64,000 bases of DNA from Amylostereum areolatum (Eukaryota > Basidiomycota > Agaricomycetes > Russulales > Stereaceae), in contig SAXG01000010.1 in assembly GCA_012932865.1 (NCBI GenBank), forward strand, positions 620,001 to 684,000. The letters are read 5' to 3'. The notes beneath the pieces were generated by a model. It was not told the DNA's origin. It saw nothing but the letters and a program-made list of their open reading frames with translations, and searched no databases. Each line of letters starts with the position of its first letter. The first letter of the stretch is position 1. Shown here one piece after another: positions 19,566 to 30,102 of the stretch. A program made the position numbers and the translations under genes.

Positions 19566-21149
19566 TCACCACTGCAGAGCCTCGGCTCTCATCGCTGTGT
19601 GAACAACATTGGTGCTGTTCGTGGAAGTGTAGCCCACATTTTCAATTAAAAGCTGGTCGTCGGGAATTTGGAGAGATTCAGTACCACACCGATCATAGCC
19701 TGAGCCAGTGGCGGCTGCGCTGTGTTCCGTCGAGGCGAGGTGTGAAATTTCAACAGATGCCAGGATACCAACCCCGTTCGTGAAGTCGCCACCCAAAGAA
19801 ATGTTACGCAGATTGGAAGCTGAGTATGTGATTCCGTATTCAATGTAATGTTGGTTGTGAGAAGATAGGAAGCGACACATTAGCTCGATCCTGGCGAAGA
19901 GAAACCAGGACGGGCTAAAGTTTCTTGAGGTTTTCCTTCGTGGGCTTGACACCAGCGCCGACGTAAAGAACGCAAACAGAATAATTGAGGTTGCCGGGAG
20001 CGACTGGAAGAACAATAGACATTTGGCCGACGTCCTGCGGGATAATTGTACAATGACCGCGAGTCATCTTTTGTTGTGCTCCACGTATACCACCATTCTC
20101 GATAGATATCAAGAACATTATCTGAGTTATACGACAAGCGGAGGCATATTGACGATTGCATACTGACGATGACGTGAAAGCTTTGCGTACAGGTGGGGGT
20201 ACGCGCGCGTGCGCATAATACAGTTTGTTGGCAATAGCGTCCACAGGCATCTGCTTTCTCGCAAGGGCAGAGCTACAAGAGACACAGACGCGAATTGGGC
20301 CGCGAGCCATGAGAGAAGTTAAACCGTTCGGATGGAGCAAAGCGTGAGCGTACGTGTCGAAGGCATAATCCTGTGGATAAAGAGAGGGATCGAGCTCATC
20401 GTCGCAGAGAAGTTGGAGCATGAGGTCGGTAGGGTCAACGAGAGATACATAGTCAGGGAATTTACTGCTGACCACAAACAGCACACATTTTCAGCACCCA
20501 AGCAGTACGGGTCCATCGCAGCTTGCCACTCTCGGATGATTACATACCGAAGGTCGGATGGACAGGACGGAGGGAAGGAATCATCAGAACGACCTGGGAT
20601 CCTTAGCAAGAGATCCAAAGCACCACCCACATAAAAAGATGGTGTCCCACCAACGACACTGACAGAGGGAGCGACATCCGCAGTGGCTGGCTGGGGGTTT
20701 ACACGGAATGTCGTGGGTTTCACAGGAGGAACGCGGAGAGGGCCTTTTTTGCGAATGTTGAGGAGTTGCACAAAAACAAGCACAGACGTGCCGCAACTGT
20801 CCGTACAAGGATGACACTTCAGGCTTTGCATGATAGACATCTTAGTAGACGACCAAGTAGTAGATATGTAGTGACACGAGGCGAGATCGCGAAGGCCTGG
20901 TAGTGTCCACGTTCCGAAACCATCCAGGAGACCGGACAAACACGACGAAGCCAGGAGAACATAGGAGCAATGTTCATGCAAAAGAGCTTCAGCCACGAGA
21001 GTAGATGATCGGACTGTGCGGTCGTACATAAACCACTGATTGAGCATGATCAGAGAAATTGTGGTACAGGAAAGACGCGGGGACAAAGGAGAGGTAAGCG
21101 TATAGATAACACCTGGGGAAGCGGACAAGGTCGTAGTCAGCGAAGTCAT
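19566..21149 (-). pseudogene. DUF6570 / Helitron-associated protein relic
   Basis: The minus strand holds two long frames (21149 to about 20490; 20484-19915) and a third piece (about 19900-19566) that together resemble the DUF6570-type region I associate with fungal Helitron helicase-like proteins. There is a CVSC pair, then LPVAPGNLNYSVCVLYVGAG with PTKENLKKL, and finally RIELMCRFLSSHNQHYIEYG. The last match is only obtained across a TAG at about 19912 and a frame change, so the copy is broken. The join near 20485 would need a 22-bp intron, also suspect. No helicase or Rep motif is seen. Family assignment rests on pattern memory. Confidence 0.4.
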
Positions 21150-23071
21150 AAAGTCATGAAGTCACAATGTCATGTATTCAAGGGTCAGGAGAAGAGAAGT
21201 AGCGATAAAAGAGCGAACGAAGAGAGGAAGGTGAAAAGGGAATGGCAAAGAAATTAGTGCCCGACACCAGGTTCATGAGAGAATGACGAACCTGACTCAG
21301 AGCTTGAGGGGACAGACGAAGAAGCACAGCCCGCGGTGGCAGCGGCCGTCGTCGCCAACCAGGCGAGAGGAGGTGTTGGCGGCGGCGTCACATAAACAGC
21401 TATAAGAACAGGGTGTTTAGTAACGACGGAGGCAAAGGGAAGAAAGACGCACGGGCTGCAGGCCCAGCATCAAAAGATACCGGATGCGGAGGGTAAGGAG
21501 GGGGATTTGACAAAAGGTAGCCATGAGACGGCAAGGGTTCGGATCTAGGGAGAGAGATGGAGGACGACGTAGCCGGTGCTGTACAAAAAAGGCGTAATCA
21601 GAGCATGAAGAACGAAGGTGCAATAGCACGCACAGGCGGGGAGACCACGGTTGGGAGAAGAAGGGACAGAGGATGTTGCAGACAGGTGTGAGGGTTCTTC
21701 GCCTGAAAGCGAAGTGAATAGGAGAAAGCACTGGCAGGTAGAGAGACATACACAGACGAGGTCGAACGTTCTGAGCGGCCGGAGAAGGCGGACGACAATG
21801 TTTTCCCAAAGAGAGGGTAGGATCGAAAGAAGAGTGGCCATTACCTATACCGAGCAGGAGGGGGTGAAGGTGGAACATCAGCAACTTATCACATTGAGTT
21901 AGGACATGTTTTGGCTAGTTGCCAAGTTGTACAACCTATAAAACAGGTGAAACAGCCAAACTTCAAAACTGGTCCAAAACCTACGTATTTATTGGGGGGT
22001 TGGTCAACTAAACAACAATTGAAGCATAACCTACATAAACTAGGGACCAAGTACTAACCAACACACCTTCAACCTACATCTTTGGATTTCTTATTTCCTT
22101 GTAGACCATAATCACACAATATTACAATGACTAAACCAGTTATATTGTGCATTAATATTGTAACAGAAGTGATAGAATGTATATGATAAGTATAGTGATG
22201 TGATAAGCAGAAATATGTAACAAGGCGGGGTGACAAGGTGGGGGAGTGACAAGACAGGGAGTGATGAAATGGTGACGAGGCAGGGGGCAGTGACCGGGGA
22301 CACAAGACACCGGGGCCGCGAGATGCCAGTGAACGACGAGACGGCCAGGGAGCGACAAGACGGCCAGGGAGCGGCAAGACGGCCAAGAAGTAACGAGACG
22401 GCAAAGGTGACGAGGCTTCGGGCGACGAAGGGGCGGGCGACGAGAGAGCGGAGGGACGAGAGAGCAGGTGTGATGAGGCCTAGGGCGACGTCACAGCGGG
22501 GGCGACGTGATGGAGGTGCAGGAAGACAAGGTGCAGGAAGACAAGGTAGAGGGGGTGACGAGGCGAAGAGCAACGTGAAGGCGGGGGCAACGTGATGGCG
22601 GAGATGACGAGACCGAGGGGAGACGAAGCGCGGGGCGATGCAACAGCAGGGACGACATGGCGCAGAGTGATGAGGCAGCAGGAAGGCAAGGCGGTGGGAA
22701 GGCGGGGGTGGCGAGACCGCAAAACCGCGGGGACGACGGAGTGGCGGGACAACGGAGTGGTGGGACAATGGGGTGGTGGGGAAATGGGGTGGCGGGGCGA
22801 CGGAGCAGTTGACGAGGCAGCGGGTGACGAGGCGGTGGGTGAGGTGGCAGGTGATGAGGCGGTGAGCAACACGATGGCAAGGGCGACACGACAATGGGGG
22901 TGACGCGATGGCGAGGACGACGCGATGGCAGGGAGGTGAGGTGGTGGAGGTGGCGAGACGGAGGGAGGGGAGACAAGATGGAGGGTGGCCCAGGCGGCAG
23001 TGAGAGTGGGGAGGGAGGGATGATGACGACCATGACAGGTCATGGTGGTGGTCGTGATGAGAGACGTGTGA
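21150..23071. other. Gene-poor region with purine-biased low-complexity DNA
   Basis: 21150-22200 shows no gene I can support. From about 22200 to 23050 the plus strand is a degenerate GA/GC repeat built of variations on GRCGACGAGGCG, so all long frames here (Pro/His/Ser-rich on the minus strand) are composition artefacts. Confidence 0.5.
23064..23071. repeat. Target-site duplication of hAT-like element, left (ACGTGTGA)
   Basis: Eight bases next to the left CAGAG end; the right copy at 24574-24581 is ACATGTGA, one transition different. Confidence 0.6.
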
Positions 23072-24573
23072 CAGAGCTCTTCACGAGTATATCCGCGGAT
23101 ATACCCGTATCCGTGGGACAGGTACCCGTGACGTCCCAGACCACTACCCGCATCCGCACGGGTTTTAGGCATGCGGATACTCGTATCCGTGGATGTTGAA
23201 ACCCGTGCGGATACAGGTATCGTGAGTACTCGTCCGCGCTCACCGAGCTCAGGTACAAACGATCTTACTTACCATTTATGGTAATCCTCAATCTACCCTC
23301 TTTTCTTTTCTTTTGCTTTTACTCAGGCTCACATAATATGTAGTTCAACATAGAAATAGATTTAAGTAGGTAATATATTGTAGGTACTACACGCGCGATC
23401 ACTATGTATGTAGGGGCTTCGGAAGGGCGTGCCTGGCGCGTGATCGTGCGACGGCTGGGTGGCGGCGGCAGGGGCAGAGGCGACAGAGGCGACGGGGGCA
23501 GAGGCGGCAGAGGTGGCGGCAGCGGTGGCAGCAGCAGAGGTGTGGCGGCAGAGGCGGCGAATTGGCGTGATAGAAGGGGGATGGGGAAAGAAGGGGGGCG
23601 CGCGGGCGCGCAGCTTGAGGGCGCGGGTGCAGGCGCGGGTGCGGGCATGCGCAGAGGTTAGTGGCGAGGACACGCGAGGTGCGGGCGGCTCGAGGGCGTG
23701 GGCGTGGGCAGCTCGAGGGCACGGACGCGGGCGGCTTGAGGGCGCACGGCCATGGTCGTTGAGGGCGTGGGTGTGGAGGGCTCGAGGGTGTGGGTGCGGA
23801 TGGCTTGAGGATGCGCAGGCGTGGTCGTTGAGGGCGCGAACGGCTTGAGGGCGCAGGCGTGGACCATTCGAGGGCGCGGCCGCGGCTGCGGGCGGCTTGA
23901 GCGCGTGGGTGTGGAGGGCTTGAGCGTGCACGGCCACGGACAGCTTGAGCGGGCGCGGCCGCGGACGGCTTGAGCGGGCGCGGCCACGGACGTTGAGGGG
24001 GGAGGAAGGCAGGTGTGGAGGGAGGGCGGGCAGCGCGTGGGTGAGCGGGCACGTAGGCCGGCGGAGGTGGTGGAGGCGGTGGAGGGCGTGCAAGGAGGGT
24101 GTGCGAAGGGGAGAGATGGGTGGGCACGGAGGTGCGTTGGGCGTGTGGGCATGGGTGAGAGTGAGGGCGGGAGCGGCGACTGGTGTCGTCACTGTGAGTG
24201 ACAATGCTGCCGCCGAAGCGAGGAAGGCGGGCGAGGAAGGCGGTGGAGGCAGTGGAGGCGGTGGCAGCGACGGCGGCGGACGATGAGGATGAGGATGAGG
24301 AAGAAAAGAAAGGTGACGAGTCATCCAGAACCCAGATATCCCACAGGTCTGATGACGCGGCAACCAATCAGAGTACCCAGACCAGCACACCGGCCGGCCA
24401 CGGGTATTCAACGGGTACCTTCACGGGTTACCCGTTGTCCGAAATGGCCTACTCGTACTCTCACGGGTATTTCGGCGACGGATACTCGTATCCGCAGATG
24501 CCGATACCCACGGATGTGCCTGACGAGTACTTGAATGGGTACTCACGGGTTTTGGTACTCATGAAGAGCTCTG
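23072..24573. mobile_element. hAT-like non-autonomous DNA transposon, 1502 bp
   Basis: The ends are inverted repeats CAGAGCTCTTCAYGAGTA (17 of 18 match). They are followed on both sides by subterminal copies of short ACCCGT / GGATAC motifs (TACCCGTATCCGTGGG type) in both orientations. An 8-bp duplication with one mismatch flanks it. CAGRG-type ends, 8-bp duplications and clustered subterminal motifs are hAT features. The interior is a G-rich minisatellite with no transposase. The 321- and 349-codon minus-strand frames inside are low-complexity and probably not genes. Confidence 0.65.
23680..24010. repeat. GC-rich minisatellite inside the hAT-like element
   Basis: Irregular repeats of about 20-40 bp around GGCGGCTTGAGGGCGCGG and GTGGAGGGCTCGAGGG. 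Degenerate, with variable unit length. Confidence 0.6.
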
Positions 24574-25491
24574 ACATGTGAGCTGGCATGGTGATTGAAG
24601 TAGCCATGTGAGTAAGTCAGCTGTCCCACGGTTAAATGACTTTAGGGCAGGCTTCATTTAGCCTTCGGGCAAATCCCGAGGCGCACGTGGCAAGCTGCGA
24701 GCAGTTCCCGAGTTGGCCGGAGTTTCCTTAACCGGCCAAACCGCGGAAGAAGCTAACTGTCTTGTAACTGTCAATCAAATCCCGGTAACTCCCCAACTAA
24801 ATATGTCAAGTTGCTGATGAAGGGTGCAGAACTTTTTACTCAGCAGGCGGCTGCGACGAGTTGAAGAAGAAAAGAAAGGGAGGCGGACAGGAAGACAGGA
24901 CAGGGGGGCAGAAAGATCACATGATGAACACAAAACGCCGACGTCCCCAGAGCCCGAGGAGACCAAGCGACATTACTACTTTAGGCAATTTTGCTGTGGT
25001 GAAAGCCTGTTCTCTTTCGAGACCAGGAACATTGTTGTGTTAAGTTCTGAACATGAAGGAGTACTGGTTGTGTTCGCCACGACGCATTGACCAAGTGATG
25101 CGATGGCATGACAACACAACTCAAAATCTGTGTCGTGACTACATCAACATCATGACATTGTCAATTCCATCATTACATGGCGTAGTGAGCCAGAAATTTA
25201 ATTGGGGAGCTTTCTCCCCTTAACCTGGCGAGACTCAAAAACCTGTTCTGACTAAGCGGGCCTCTCCGCAGTTTTTGCTACCCCGTGGGAATCACGCCGT
25301 CTGCCAGTCGCTGTCCACAGTTTTTGCTACCCTGTGAGAATTACTTTCTGAATTGATGAAGTATAACAGGAGTAATAGGGGTTTCTTTGGCACTTGCTAA
25401 AATGCTGTTCCCACCTACCACAGCACACAATAATACACAAAAATACAACATAATAACTCAGTTCATACACAAAAATTGCCCAGAGGATGCA

Positions 25492-25580
25492 CTCGACACA
25501 GTACGCGCTCAACACAGTACACGCTCAACACAGTATGCGCTCAACACAGTACACACTCAACATAGTACACGCTCAACAGG
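25492..25580. repeat. 16-bp tandem repeat, about 5.5 units
   Basis: Unit CTCAACACAGTACACG with one or two changes per copy. Confidence 0.85.
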
Positions 25581-25621
25581 GATAGTATACTTTCACACAA
25601 CATGTGTAACTCAAAGTAGAT

Positions 25622-25697
25622 GGGTGAGTAGTATGTCATACTAGCACAAAGCATTGCATGGGTGAGTAGTATGCCATACTAGCACAAGGCATTGCAT
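25622..25697. repeat. 38-bp tandem duplication
   Basis: Two units starting GGGTGAGTAGTATG and ending GCATTGCAT, two differences between them. Confidence 0.85.
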
Positions 25698-25921
25698 GCA
25701 TGAGTAAGCTCCCCTCAATGAAATGGAGAATCCATGTCACTTTCCTGGTGTTCTGGAACCACCGGGCTCTAGTGTCGAAGTTTTGGGGGGTTTCCCTAAT
25801 GTGGGATTCGGCGCGGCACGAGTGGTTGGAATTATCCACCTGGCACTGTAGTTACAATTGAAGTGGGTGATGAACCAATTCAATTACTACAGTATCATGG
25901 CGGTAACTAACCCGACACCGA

Positions 25922-27545
25922 TCAGTACACGTAGGGAATGATACGATACGGAACCAGTCCCATATACTTGTGCCAATCCTTCTTTCCATACCTAGCCATC
26001 CGTCAGCAACAAGCACAATGTCGTGAGACCGCAAACAAACACTCACTTGCTCTCACATGCTTCCTCGTCGCGGCGCTGGCGATGAATGAGGAGGACGGCG
26101 AAATACGAGACGTAGAAGTAAGTGATGTAAGTGTCGAACCCGGTCGGGAGCGACCATGCGAGCGCCATCATGAGGTCACCCCTGCTCACGCCCATTAAAC
26201 GAGCAAAAGCGAAAATGAAAGACGCCGGACGTACATGTAGTTGGGGTGACGGGACACGCCCCACCAGCCCGAGATGATCAATTTCTTTCCGCGCTCCGTC
26301 TCCATGTACCGCAAGTCTACATGGCTGTCAGACCACGCAAAACATTCAAAGGAGCAGAGACCCGCTCACTCTTGGGATTCTTCCCGTTCCTGAAGTCGTT
26401 CTTCTCGCCGTTCGACACGCGGAAGACATAGTATCCTGCGAAGTTGACGGCGACGATGGCGAGGGAGGCGAGGAGGCCGAGTTCCTTGGGATTGAAGACG
26501 AGGTAGCGCGCTTGGAGGGAGTACACGAACGGCACCCAAAGAAGATCGCCAACGGCAAGCATAAACCCGAAGCCGTCCGAGGTGATGTCCATGGTAGTAA
26601 GGATTGCAGGCTATAAATACGAGTCAGTACCCACGACTACCACCACGGCAACGGACATACCTCGTTGTAGAGTGCGTCAAGAACGTATATACCTTGGAAT
26701 AGCAGGACGAGCACCATGGAATCGGTGATACGCCCACCAAGCCTGGTAGCCTGCTCACACGCCATGCTGATGTCGATGAGCAACCAAAGGATCAATCCTG
26801 GCCTGAGCTCGTTGAAACTCTTGATGTCGAGGGATCCCACGGTAGGGTTGAGCTCCCGGCCGATGTAAAACTGCACGCACAATGAATATCAAGCGAAGCG
26901 TCTCTGAGGGAGTGAATGCTCACGTCGTAGATGAAGTTTCCAGAGTTACCACCGAGCGCAAGGAGCCTGTCGCCTGCAAAGGAGAGGGAGTACCAGAGAA
27001 GGCCCTGGACGACGGACATGATGAGAGCGGCGGTGGTGAAGCCGACCCAGTGTTCGTAGAAGAATGTGAACGATTGGTAGCCGTAACGCAGGATCCAACC
27101 CGTGGCGAGCCCGAGGGCGAGAAGGCCGGTGGAAAAAGCTATTCCATGGCGTGAGACACAAAGTAAGGCAACAAAAACATGCCACACACCGTTGATTTTG
27201 TATTGCTGATATCCTCCTGTGCGAAGCTCAGTACCGCGCACCCAGGCTCCTGGCAGGACGGCCCATGCCACCACGCAGTACGCGTACCAGGCGTTATACA
27301 TGATGAATGCCTTCACGTCAAACAGACTGATCCACCAAGCGGGATCGGAGACGGCCTGGACGAGGGAGGTGTACAGGTAAGATGGGTCGGGTGGACATGC
27401 GCCGGCGCGTTCGTTACAGGCGAAGAAGAGTCCATATGTCATGAAGGGGACACCGAGGGTGACGGCGAGGCGCGCCGGGGGGTCCAAGGAACTCATAGGA
27501 CGTAGTTTGAGGGTTGTGCGTCTTGGGTTTTGCGACGACGGACAT
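25922..27545 (-). CDS. ERG24: Delta(14)-sterol reductase
   Basis: Reduces the C14-C15 double bond in ergosterol synthesis; a multi-pass ER membrane enzyme of the ERG4/ERG24 family. About seven exons with clean GT-AG introns give the family blocks in order: [109 protein letters not shown]. The start is Met 27545 ([19 protein letters not shown]). In the first exon a run of six C (plus-strand G at 27477-27482) puts the N-terminus out of frame with the rest. One C fewer would restore YEFLGPP followed by the LAVTLGVPF segment. A later Met at 27496 could serve as start but would lose about 17 residues. The frameshift is most likely a sequence error. Confidence 0.92.
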
Positions 27546-28317
27546 GGTGGGAAGAGACAAGGCGGAAGTGGTTCGACAGGAGACGTTCGATGAGCGCGTC
27601 GGGCGTGTCATTGATCACGTGTCTGAATTCGAAATTCGGGGAGCTCGGGGATCGATTGTGGACTAGTGCTGGCGTCGTTCTCATCGTCGTCGTCGTCGTC
27701 GTCGTTGTCGGGCACAACGAACAGACGCCTCCGACGCCTGTCTCTTTCCGTCAACGCCGCGGGATGCAGACATGGGCTTCTTTTCGTCAAGGCGGACAGA
27801 CGACGAGCGGTTCATCGTGCGGGACCAAAATGCAAGCAAACCCGTGGTGGGCATCATCCGCTCCCGTTTCGTGCGTGTTCCCTTCTAGTCCTCCTCGAGG
27901 CTCGAGCTCATCGCCAGTCCGCGTTCCCCCTCGCCCCCGCCTCCCGCCGCGCCTCCCGCCTCCCGCCTCCTCCGCATGCCCCCCTTCGGCCTGCAGTATG
28001 GCAAAGCAAAGGCACACCCGATCCGCCCTCAACCCGCTCCTCCTGAGCACACGGCCACTACGCACATCGCACCCGAGTCGGTCGGCGACACGCCCGTTCC
28101 TGGCCGTTCCGCACCGCGGACCTCACACACTGCAACCCGTTCGCCCTCTCTCCCCAATGTCCGCACCCAACCCGCCTCCATTTACCCGTCTCCTTCAACA
28201 CCTGCACCAACACCGGCCCCGGCCCCTAAACTCAATACCAGAGCCTCTACAAACGCCGTCACGTCGGTCTCACGCTCCCGCCTTTTGCTCCCATCACTCA
28301 TTCTCTCTTCCAGATCC
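27546..28317. other. Intergenic region between divergent ERG24 and 28318 gene
   Basis: Contains a GTC/GTT trinucleotide run near 27688-27710 and pyrimidine-rich leader sequence before 28318. The open frames here look like composition effects. Confidence 0.5.
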
Positions 28318-29837
28318 ATGCTCGCCCAGCGTTTGACCGAGCTCGCGACAGCGAATGCCGAGGGTCTCCTCGAGTGCGTGCCTCATCGATGTTATCCTCG
28401 GGCTCCGACACTGATCCCCTCCCCCTTCAGCGACGACGAATACCGCCTCTTGCGACAAAATCTCTTCGAGAGGATGGCCGTCGGGTCGGATGTACCCCAG
28501 GAGACTCCCGTCGTGCCCACCGCCGGCCCTAGTCGAATAAATACCCACGTTCGCGACACCTGTGAGTCGCCGGATGTCCATCGCTTTCCCCGCACTTCCC
28601 CGCGTTCTCCCGACTTCCCCTGTATTGGCGTGACTGACTCGCACCCCCCAGCCTACGGTCGCACAACCCCCAGCGTCACCGACGATTCCGTTCGCTCTCC
28701 CTCTTTTTCATCTCAACGATCCGTGTCCTCCACCGTGTCCGGCATCATCCGTCGTGCCACCGGTCGCAAATCCTCCTCCTACCGCGATGCTGACTCTGCG
28801 AGCCAGTACTCGGTCTCCTTCTGTCGGCGTCCGCCGCTTCTTCACACGCAAACCCAGCAACGTCTCCATCCGCACCGACGACCTCAACAGCGATGTCATG
28901 TCGATCTCGTCCGTCAACCTGCAATCCGCACCCCAAACCCCCTCCCGAACAAATCCACACACTCCCGGGACGCTTTCACGGTCAACTACGCGCAGTGCAA
29001 AGCGTCTGGCCAACGCCCCCCCACCTTCCTCCTTTCCGTCATCCGCAACCCCGCGAACGCCGCGGACGAACGTGCTCGACGACCTTCTGGACGACGCCCA
29101 TCTCAAAACCTCGAAGGACATCCGCACCGAGATCGATGTCATCGAAGCCGAGGGCCGTCGACTGCTTGACGCATTCAACGGACTCGAGCTCAGCACGCTC
29201 ACGCGGCAGGCGCGCGCCAAAGCTCCGCGGACGCCAGGGAGCGCGGCCTCCAGCGCGGGATTCGTCTGGCCCCCTCCTACATCCCATGACCTGGCAGGAA
29301 GGGATAATTCCGACTCGCTTTCCTTCAAGTCGACGACATCGAACGGGACGAGCCTGTCGGCGCATCGTTCTCCGACGAGAACGCGTCCGTTGCCGTCATC
29401 ACCGCTGGTCAGCAAACCCATATCCCTCGGCAGGAAATCCTCGCTTTCGTCGGTATCCTCGCGCGGACGTTCAAATCCGGGCTCTGGTCCATCCGCCCCT
29501 CCCTTGCTCACATCTTTAGGCGTCATCGGTAGCTCGTCGAGCCTGAACTTGCCAGCACGGAGCACGAGCCATCTTCCTCTAGCGCCTGTGGCCGAGCGAG
29601 AGTCGATGGACGGCATTGGCCGCGGGCAGGCATTCGCGGATGGCGACTTCTCCAGGCCGACGTGCGGCGGCGGGAGCAAGCGAAGAGGAGGACGCGGCGT
29701 TTGTAGCGTTGGAGTCGGAGATGGCGGACATTCGACGACGACGGGCGGAGGTGATGAGCCGGTACGACGAGCGGCTGGACTACTTGCGAGCGAAGCTGAA
29801 GGGTGCGGAGTTGCACGAGAAGCTTCTGCGCAAGTAA
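28318..29837 (+). CDS. Hypothetical protein with N-terminal DDEYRLLRQNLFERM motif and C-terminal coiled coil
   Basis: Exon 1 (28318-28373) joins 28431-28561 and 28652 onward through introns GTGCGT...TTCAG and GTGAGT...CCCAG. The spliced N-terminus reads AEGLL-DDEYRLLRQNLFERM. A probable intron at about 28761-28802 leads to a Ser/Pro-rich region with RRFFTRKPSNVSIRTDD, NVLDDLLDDAHLKTSKDIRT and EIDVIEAEGRRLLDAFNGLE. The C-terminus (EEEDAAFVALESEMADIRRR, SRYDERLDYLRAKLKGAELH) is a strong coiled coil but lies in another frame near 29600, where no good intron is visible; an indel is possible. I recall similar N- and C-terminal motifs in basidiomycete hypothetical proteins but know no function. Confidence 0.55.
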
Positions 29838-30102
29838 GCGGGGGAGAACGCAGGTATATACCCTTGGATGTACAGTACTTACATACATACGGCTACGGAC
29901 GCGGGATGGACACGGACTATTACAGTACTTGGCAGCAGCTAATTACCCTTGTTTACCGGAAATGGCCGAGGCAGTTGAAGTGCCTTTCTGAGTGCTCTGG
30001 CGTCACTTTCCCACAGAGCGAGTTAGCGCCGGTCCCCTTCTCACTCACCCTCAGCCTCAGCGACCACCGTATCCCCCGCCGCCGTCCTCGCAGGCGACGA
30101 CG

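Larger units (their letters stand above)
24582..25921. other. Intergenic region with short duplications
   Basis: No gene supported. A segment of about 26 bp around CAGTTTTTGCTACCC occurs twice (near 25270 and 25320). The two tandem arrays below lie downstream. Confidence 0.5.

Noticed and set aside
23362..24411. Two overlapping minus-strand ORFs of 349 and 321 codons (Pro/His/Ser/Arg-rich)
   Set aside because: They lie inside the hAT-like element on a GC-rich minisatellite; composition explains the lack of stops and no domain is present.
25492..25580. CRISPR-like array
   Set aside because: 16-bp units are directly abutting with no spacers; an ordinary tandem repeat in a eukaryote.
27530..28336. 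268-codon plus-strand ORF with a poly-Val stretch
   Set aside because: The Val run is a GTC microsatellite and the frame crosses the ERG24 5' exon and promoter; no family sequence.
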